From Phaeosaccion multiseriatum (taxonomy: Eukaryota > Ochrophyta, other classes), in the NCBI GenBank assembly GCA_965112735.1, contig OZ218958.1, forward strand, positions 1,922,001 through 1,986,000: a stretch of DNA of 64,000 nucleotides. Reading direction: 5' to 3'. How positions within the stretch are numbered: the first letter of the stretch is position 1; each line of letters starts with the position of its first letter. Below are positions 57,233-64,000 of this stretch, piece by piece. The notes below the pieces were generated by a model. It was given only the letters and a program-made list of their open reading frames with translations, searched no databases and was not told where the DNA came from. The position numbers and the translations under genes were made by a program.

Positions 57233-60200
57233 AGAGGAGCAAGGAGAGCAGCACGAGAGCGAGGACCTTGCCTTGGGACCTTCATGTTCACTGGTATCGA
57301 GCGTGCTTGGGGCCAGAGCAGTGGGCAAGGAGGAACTTGAGCAATCACCACGTGGCGATGATTTGAAGGGGGAAGCGGGCGAGACGACGGAGACAGCTAC
57401 AGAAGCAGACGAGTCTAGAAAGCGCGCGGAGGAAGAAGCCAGTACGGAACAACCGCCAGTGGCATCGTCGGCATCGTCGAAGCTATTATCATGCTCGTCG
57501 GAGGACCAGGAGGAGGAGGAGGAGGGAGTCTCGCCCGGCAGGTCACCGTCATGTCTATCATCCTCACCGACAACCTCCGTGACGAGGGGCGTCTTGGCGA
57601 GGGACACTCCGCCCCAGGCAGCCTCGCGTGAGAAGGGGGCAGGGGCAGGAGCAGGGGGAGGGGCATGGGCAGTAAGGGATGGGGGGGGAGGGAAGGGGCG
57701 ATATGAGAAGGACGGAGGAGCTGCCGTGGAGCACAACGGCGGACAAGATGAAGGAAAGTGCTTGGCAGAGGGGCGAAGCGATGATGATGGACGGCAAGCC
57801 TCGCCCCTCCTGTTACATTCCTCCCAAGCCAGTCTTCGCTTCGATGGGGCCGAGGAAGAGCCGGAGGAGGAGGGGGTTGAGCGGGCGGTGCGAAAGGCCT
57901 TGTTCACGCGGGAAGACGACAGAGGGCGGGGTGATGACGTGGTCATTCCTGAGACTCAGCTCTCCTCCACCTCGATGAAAGTGGTGCCCGCAGCAGTGGC
58001 TTCCCCACCTGCGCAGAGGGTGAAGATGCAGCAGGAGGAGGGGGCACTTGCGGGAGACTCGGGTGACCGACATGATAAGGAGGAGGCAAGTGGCGCAGAT
58101 GGGAGCAAGGTGACGGCACGCTTTGAAGCCCTTGTTGCTGGTGCTTTCCTCAAGACAAGCACGCACAGCCAGAGGAGCCAGCAGCAGAGAACGATCGGCG
58201 GCGGGAGGGAGGAAGGGGAAAGAGCTCTCAGCACACTCCAAGCTCAGAACGACAACAATCACAATCACAACCACAGCCACTCTGTGTCCCAAGAGGAGCC
58301 TCTTCTCTCTGCAGCAGCGCAAACAGCACCGAACGCGCCTCTTGGATCGGGCGGAGCCGAAGGCGAAGCTGCTGCAGCTATTGTGCCGTCAGCATGCGAC
58401 TCCCTGCAACCAACAGAAAGTCATGGGCACCAGGGTGGTGGTGCACATGCTCATACTCGGGGCGGAGGAAGAGCAGGGGGAGTAGGGGAGGGAGGAAACG
58501 GAGATGGGAGAGAGGACGTGGCCTGCAGCCAAAGCGAGTCCCCTGCGGCGGACTTCATGTACTTCCCGATGAGTCAGCTCAGTCCCACTCAGGCTCCGGC
58601 CGGTAGGTGTGTGCAAGTGTCGCTGGGGGAGAGCGCTGGAGCCCGCCTGGTCAAGGAACGGACCCCCCACCAGCAGCAGCCTCGGCTCGCAGCTGAGGGG
58701 AGGGAGCTGAGCAAGGCGGATGAGGATGTGAGCAAAAGTACTGCTCTTGCTAGTGGCGCTGGTGACGCCACCGTAGGAGGGGAGAAGGAGGCCCTTGCCG
58801 CTTGCGTCGCAGGGAAGGACGGAGCTCAGCAGGTGGATAATGTGCCTTCCCATGGAGAAGCTTCTCAAACGTGTCAGGGCGTCTGTGACGGAAAATTCCT
58901 GCCCGACGCATTGGCGATGGGGGTGCCTTTGGTGGGTGGAGGGACAGTAAGGTCCGTCACTTGGACAGCAGGTACCGCCGACAGTGACGCGAAACGTGCC
59001 TCGTCGTCCGCGGTATTCGAGAGCAACGAGGGAATCCCAGAGGCGCAGCTGGAGCCTTGTGGTGCACGGGCTGCACAGGCGGGCAGAAAAGAGGTGTACG
59101 AAGGGAGTGGGAGCATCGCAACGGCTGGCTTCAGTGGCTTCACAACTGCGAAGGGACGGTCAGTGACGGTGTCTGAGGAGGCAAGGGCGAAAGCATGCAA
59201 AATGTTCGAAAATGGGAAGGATCCAGGAAGGGCGACGGGGCCAGCACTTGAGGCTAGCAAAGCTACGATGAATGAGGGGAAAGCAAGCATGGCCAGCGCT
59301 GGGTTCAGTGGCTTCACTACTGCGAAGGGGAGGCCGGTGACTGTGTCTGAGGAGGCGAAGGCGAAAGCATGCAAGATGTTCGAAGAGGCGTCAGCACTTG
59401 AGGCTGGCAAAGGTGCAATGAATGAGGGGAATAGGAGCATCGCGACATCTGTCTTCAGTGGCTTCACTACTGCGAAGGGACGGTCAGTGACGGTGTCTGA
59501 GGAGGCGAAGGCGAAAGCATGCAGAATGTTTGAAGATGGGAAGGATCTAGGAAGGGCGACGGGGCCAGCACTTGAGACTAGCAAAGCTGCGATGAATGAG
59601 GGGAAAGCAAGCATGACCAGCGCTGGGTTCAGTGGCTTCACTACTGCGAAGGGGAGGCCGGTGACTGTGTCTGAGGAGGCGAAGGCGAAAGCATGCAAGA
59701 TGTTCGAAGAGGCGTCAGCACTTGAGGCTGGCAAAGGTGCAATGAATGAGGGGAATAGGAGCATCGCGACATCTGTCTTCAGTGGCTTCACTACTGCGAA
59801 GGGACGGTCAGTGACGGTGTCTGAGGAGGCGAAGGCGAAAGCATGCAGAATGTTTGAAGATGGGAAGGATCTAGGAAGGGCGACGGGGCCAGCACTTGAG
59901 ACTAGCAAAGCTGCGATGAATGAGGGGAAAGCAAGCATGGCCAGCGCTGGCTTCAGTGGCTTCACTACTGCGAAGGGGCGGTCTGTGAAGGTGTCTGAGG
60001 AAGCCAAGGCGAAAGCATGCAAGATGTTCGAAGAGGCATCAGCACTTGAGGCTGGCAAAGGTACAATGAATGAGGGGAATAGGAGCATCGCGACGTCTGT
60101 CTTCAGTGGCTTCACTACTGCGAAGGGACGGTCAGTGACGGTGTCTGAGGAGGCGAAGGCGAAAGCATGCAAGATGTTCGAAGAGGCGTCAGCACTTGAG

Positions 60201-61739
60201 GCTGGCAAAGGTGAAATGAATGAGGGGAATGAGGGGAATAGGAGCATCGCGACATCTGTCTTCAGTGGCTTCACTACTGCGAAGGGGCGTTCAGTGACGG
60301 TGTCTGAGGAGGCGAAGGCGAAAGCGTCCAAGATGTTCGAGGACGGGGCGAAGGGGCAAGCACTAGAGGCTAGCAAAGGTGCGGTGTATGAGGGGAATGA
60401 CGGGAAGGGAAGCCTTGCGACGGCTGGCTTCAGTGGCTTCACTACTGCGACGGGGCGGCTGGTGACTGTATCTGAGGAGGCCAAGGCGAAAGCGTGCAAG
60501 ATTTTCGAGGACGGGGTGAAGGGGCCAGCACTTGAGGCTGGCAAGGGTGGAATACATGAGGGGAATGAGAGGAATGAGAGCCTCGCCACGTCTGTCTTCA
60601 GTGGCTTCAGTACTGCGAAGGGGCGGCCGGTGCAGGTGTCTGAGGAGGCCAAGGCGAAAGCGCGTAAGATGTTCGAAGACGGGAAGGATCTGGGCAGGGC
60701 AACGGGGCCAGCACTTGAGGCTGGCAAAGGTGCGGCATATGAGGCGAATGAGGGGACGGGAAGCCTGGCGACGTCTGTCTTCAGTGGCTTCACTACTGCG
60801 AAGGGGCGGTCTGTGAAGGTGTCTGAGGAAGCCAAGGCGAAAGTATGCAAGATGTTCGAAGAAGGGCCAGTACTTGAGGCTGGCAAAGGTGCGGCATATG
60901 AGGCGAATGAGGGGACGGGAAGCCTGGCGACGTCTGTCTTCAGTGGCTTCACTACTGCGAAGGGGCGGTCTGTGACGGTGTCTGAGGAGGCCAAAACGAA
61001 AGCATACAAGATGTTCGAGGACGGAGCAGAGGACAAGAACGTTCCAGCAGCTGTGACCCGGGGAGAAGGTTCAAAATGTCAGAGAGCGCACCATAGGAGC
61101 GAGTGTGATGAGGGCGGGATTCTTTCAGCCCAGGGGGATGTGTCAGCACAGAGCAGCAAGTTGCTAGAGAGAGAGGAGCTTGCTGTAGAGAACGCGGCAC
61201 CTTGGAACGGAGGCAGAGGAGGCGAGGGCGGTGCGATAGAAAGCAGGCCTGCCGCTTCGGCCGAGGCCGATGAACCAACTCGAGCAGGTGACGGAGCGGC
61301 GACCCTCCAGGTAAGGGCATGATGGCAACCAACGGGGTCTTTTGCGAGCCCTTACCTCCCTCCCTGCTTCTCACATGCCCCACAAACGTTTTCCCACCAT
61401 GCATGTGTATGTTGATCACAAACACGACTCCAGAGATGCCCGCAGCAACCGCAACAGCCCCAAGTACAGCAGCAGGAAGGGCCCAAGATGCAGCAGCAGG
61501 AGGAGGCAAGTCTGACCCCACCCGATGGGAAGCCTGGCTTGCCTCCTGTCGCGAGCACTCCAGTGAATCCTTACGCAAAGGGTACCTCTGCTCAGCCGCA
61601 CCGGACGGGAGGGGGGTGTAGGGTATTGCGAGAGGTCGGAAACCAGGGTGCTCTGAATAACACCCGGGGGGAAGCCACGCCTCAGCAGCGAGGCCCCTTT
61701 CTTTGTGGGGATCAACGCCGGCAACAACAACAACAACAC

Positions 61740-61795
<56 letters not shown>

Positions 61796-64000
61796 GCAAC
61801 AACAACAACAACAACAAGAGCAAGAAGAAGAACGCCTGCAGCTGCGCTGGGGACAGGAACAGAACTCAAGAGAAGCGAGCCGCCCCGCTACTCCGCTGCC
61901 GCCACCGCTGCCACCGCTGCGGGAGCAGGAGCGGCACCGGCAGCAGCAGCACCCACAGGGAGCATGGCCATCCCTCTTCAACCTCCACCCGTCGTTGTCT
62001 GGGGAAGGCCATCGCCGGCCGCTCTCTTCTCTGCGCACGACCCCCCACAAGAGCTCTCTGTCTCGAGACGCGCTCCTCCGAGCAGGCCTCGCCTCGCCCA
62101 CGCTCTCTGTGAACAGCGAGAACACACACCTTTTGCGCTTCGAAGGAGGGCTTGTCGGTGGGCCCTGCTGCTTGGACGGATCGGCTTGCGTCCATCAGCC
62201 GCAACAGCAACGTGCACGGGCAGACGCAGTAGTGAGTGGTGCCAGCACGGGCAACAGTAGCAGCAGTGGCAGCGGTGGGCCAAGCAGCCTAGTGGAGCTG
62301 CTGAGGAGGGAGCTCATTGGGTTGGGTGCGGTGGCTACCCAATGCTCAGAGCTTTGGGTGCAGAACGCTCTACGCTGGGCGGCCTGGAAGCTTGCGGGGA
62401 TGGAGAGGTCCTTCCCGCACGTCTTTGGGGGGCGTTTGCTCACTGGACCGCACGTGCTCAAGCGCCTGAGGTATCGCTACGAGGTGGAGTTCAATCGGGC
62501 GCGGAGCTCCACCATCAAAGCAGGTATGTGTATGCATGTATGTATGTGTGTATGTTTGTGTCTATGTAAGCATGTTCATAGACCTGTAGGCATGAGAGGG
62601 GGTGGGGTTGGGGGATGCCTGTCTTTGTTCAAGTCCTCTGCGATGCACTTGCTTCATTCAGTCTTCTCGTCCTTGTCCACCTCTCCGTTTCGGCTCCGCT
62701 CTGCCACACACACACGTGCTGACGCCGTTTCCGTTGGACTTGCCTCTCCCCCTCCCCCTCCCCCTCCCCCAGTTCTGCAAGGGGACGCTGCTGCGTGTAA
62801 GCTCATGGTCCTGTGCATCAGCCGCGTGCTTCCTCTACAGCTCAGTGGGGCAGGAGCAGGAGCAGGGGCACTAGAGGCACCCTCGTCACAGCAGCAGCAG
62901 CAGCAGCAGCAAGGGCAAGGGCAAGGGCCTGTGGTGGTGGAGCTGACAGACGGGTGGTACCCGATTAAGGCAGTGCTGGATGAGGGGTTGAGCTTCTTCA
63001 TGGGCAAGGGTGTGAAGCTGCAAGTAGGGAGCAAGTTGGCCATCAGTGACGCTGTATTGGATCGCACCTCGACTTTCGCCCCCCTCCCTTCCATGTCTAT
63101 GGTGGGGGCAGCAGAGGATGATGCTGATGGGGGCGTTGCTGCCATGTCAGAAGCAGAATCCCGGAGACAGTGGGCTCAGACGTTCCCCAGCAGGTCTGTC
63201 CCCAAGCAGCAAACGACGTCATCAAGGCCCAAGACTCGACCACCGCAGCCTCCGACACCGACTGCCCCGGCCTCGATGAAGAGCGATGAAGGAGTCGACC
63301 CTCTTGAGGCGATGGCAGCAGAGGGAAGTGAGACACGCGGGCCCTGCTTGCGGCTCTCTCTGAACTCTACTCGCCGAGCCCGCTGGGATGCTCGCCTCGG
63401 CTTCGTGCGAGCAGGGCGTTCGTCTACTCCAGAGGGGGGGTTTGGAGCCTCGGGGGGCGCTGCTGCAGCTCACTCCAGCAGCAGGGACGAGCCGCTACCG
63501 AGGTGAGACTGGGAGCAGTATCTCTCTCTCTCTCTCTCTCTTGTGGACTCGCCTTTTTCTATTTGTGTATTTCCTCGCGGGCTTACAGTCTGTTCCCAAT
63601 TAACCTCTCTCTTGCGTTTCGCCACAGTTCTGATATTCATGTTGTGTGTGTGTGTGTGTGTGTGTGTGTGGATGGATTCCTTTGACACCAACTTCCCTGG
63701 CAGGGAACGGCGCTATATGGTGCCAAGCAGCACGGCGGGGGCTGGCTCTGGTGATGGCGCTACCGTCGTGAATGTGATGAAGGTGCCTCTCTGCTCCGTG
63801 GTGCCGGGGGCAGGCGTGGTGCCCTGCTGTGACGTGCTGGTGCATCGTGTGTATCCCATCATGTACGGCCATCGCTTTAGCAATGCGGCCGACACTGTCG
63901 GCAGCAGCAGCAGCAGTAGTGCTCGCTCTTCTGGGAAGCAGCAGCAGCAGCAGCAGCTGTTGGTGGTACAGAAGAGCAGCACCTTTGTGAGGCTGTCGGA
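56159..64000 (+). CDS. BRCA2: BRCA2 homologue with 12 BRC repeats (partial, C-terminus off right edge)
   Basis: Exons 56159-56354, 56500-61310, 61434-62523, 62773-63502 and 63704 onward join in frame to more than 2,370 aa. Exon 2 holds a long disordered part with a poly-Glu tract (57160-57245). It then carries twelve BRC repeats (59106-61030) of the form GFTTAKGRSVTVSEEAKAKA...MF, which match the RAD51-binding FxTA and LFDE-type motifs (here FTTA and MFED/MFEE). Exon 3 carries a poly-Gln tract (61727-61816) and the BRCA2 helical domain (SELWVQNALRWAAWKLAGME, GPHVLKRLRYRYEVEFNR). Exon 4 gives OB1 (ACKLMVLCISRVLPL, VVVELTDGWYPIKAVLDEGL, LRLSLNSTRRARWDARLGF). Exon 5 begins the next part of the DNA-binding domain (VPCCDVLVHRVYPIMYGHRF). 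It mediates RAD51 loading in homologous recombination. The ATG at 56159 is chosen because its donor at 56355 joins exon 2 in phase. Confidence 0.93.
57115..57245 (+). repeat. Coding GAA tract, poly-Glu of BRCA2
   Basis: Mostly GAA triplets with some GAG and CAA in the disordered N-terminal part. Confidence 0.95.
59106..61030 (+). repeat. Array of 12 BRC repeats
   Basis: FSGF[TS]TA[KT]GR cores recur 12 times at spacings of about 150-180 bp. Repeats 2-3 and 4-5 form a 324-bp two-repeat unit (starting near 59281 and 59605) that is almost identical at DNA level. Confidence 0.93.
61727..61816 (+). repeat. Coding (CAA)n tract, poly-Gln of BRCA2
   Basis: About 28 CAA codons with one AAA and one CAG, immediately before the helical-domain exon region. 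Confidence 0.95.
63959..63971 (+). repeat. 13-bp word variant in BRCA2
   Basis: GTTGGTGGTACAG (one base different) after CAG triplets, read as LLVVQ in the DNA-binding domain region. Confidence 0.85.

Noticed and set aside
56657-57946. 429-codon antisense Ser-rich frame
   Set aside because: It is the complement of the acidic, GAA/GAG-rich BRCA2 exon and has only Ser/Pro low complexity.
58874-61036. 720-codon antisense open frame over the BRCA2 BRC repeats
   Set aside because: It is the mirror of twelve near-identical repeats; one stop-free repeat antisense makes all twelve open. The sense strand matches BRC motifs residue by residue.

Overview
The window reads as nuclear DNA of a photosynthetic stramenopile (heterokont) alga, most likely a eustigmatophyte of the Nannochloropsis/Microchloropsis kind. 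That assignment is inferred. Supporting it are GC-rich DNA, many short GTGAGT...CAG introns, fully eukaryotic gene content, and a plastid-type FtsH homologue whose N-terminus is a signal peptide followed by a Phe-led segment, the bipartite targeting style of secondary red plastids. There are no prokaryotic, viral or transposase genes, and no tRNA, rRNA or CRISPR arrays that I can see.

Layout. 1-5435 (-): one giant open frame with no intron, a TPR-like low-complexity protein that runs off the left edge. 5754-14233 (+): a 15-exon gene joining a PWWP-like module, a Cys-rich segment, a long linker and coiled coil, and a complete class II histone deacetylase. 14911-18246 (-): a membrane-anchored GH16 glucanase. 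19760-20738 (-): MED6. 21078-23166 (+): a VTI1 SNARE with two competing last exons. 23636-24184 (-): an unrecognised protein. 24517-27172 (-): ribosomal protein eL18. 27686-36310 (-): a 20-exon leucine-rich-repeat, coiled-coil protein with a degenerate PARP-like C-terminus. 36662-39460 (-): an unrecognised Gly/Gln-rich protein. 40263-43617 (-): an FtsH-like AAA protein without the peptidase. 44173-45597 (+): a two-TM protein with a 2OG-oxygenase-like fold. 46830-49779 (-): proteasome ATPase RPT6. 50130-51639 (-): a bromodomain plus NET protein. 52055-55507 (+): a glutathionyl-hydroquinone-reductase/GST-like protein with a RanBP2 zinc finger and tail anchor. 56159-64000 (+): a BRCA2 homologue with 12 BRC repeats that runs off the right edge.

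Functional themes are chromatin and transcription (PWWP-HDAC, MED6, bromodomain-NET), genome maintenance (BRCA2, possibly the PARP-like protein), proteostasis (RPT6, FtsH-like, eL18), membrane traffic (VTI1) and glucan metabolism (GH16). These are independent eukaryotic genes, not an operon. Exon-intron models were built by hand; every multi-exon model given here closes in frame.

Besides the genes, three sequence-level signals stand out. A 13-bp word, GTTGGTGATACAG, recurs ten times exactly plus several near copies in both orientations and all reading frames. A 26-bp GATAGC-type element recurs between genes. Introns tend to start with purine GGGA tracts and end with pyrimidine CCCT tracts on the sense strand.
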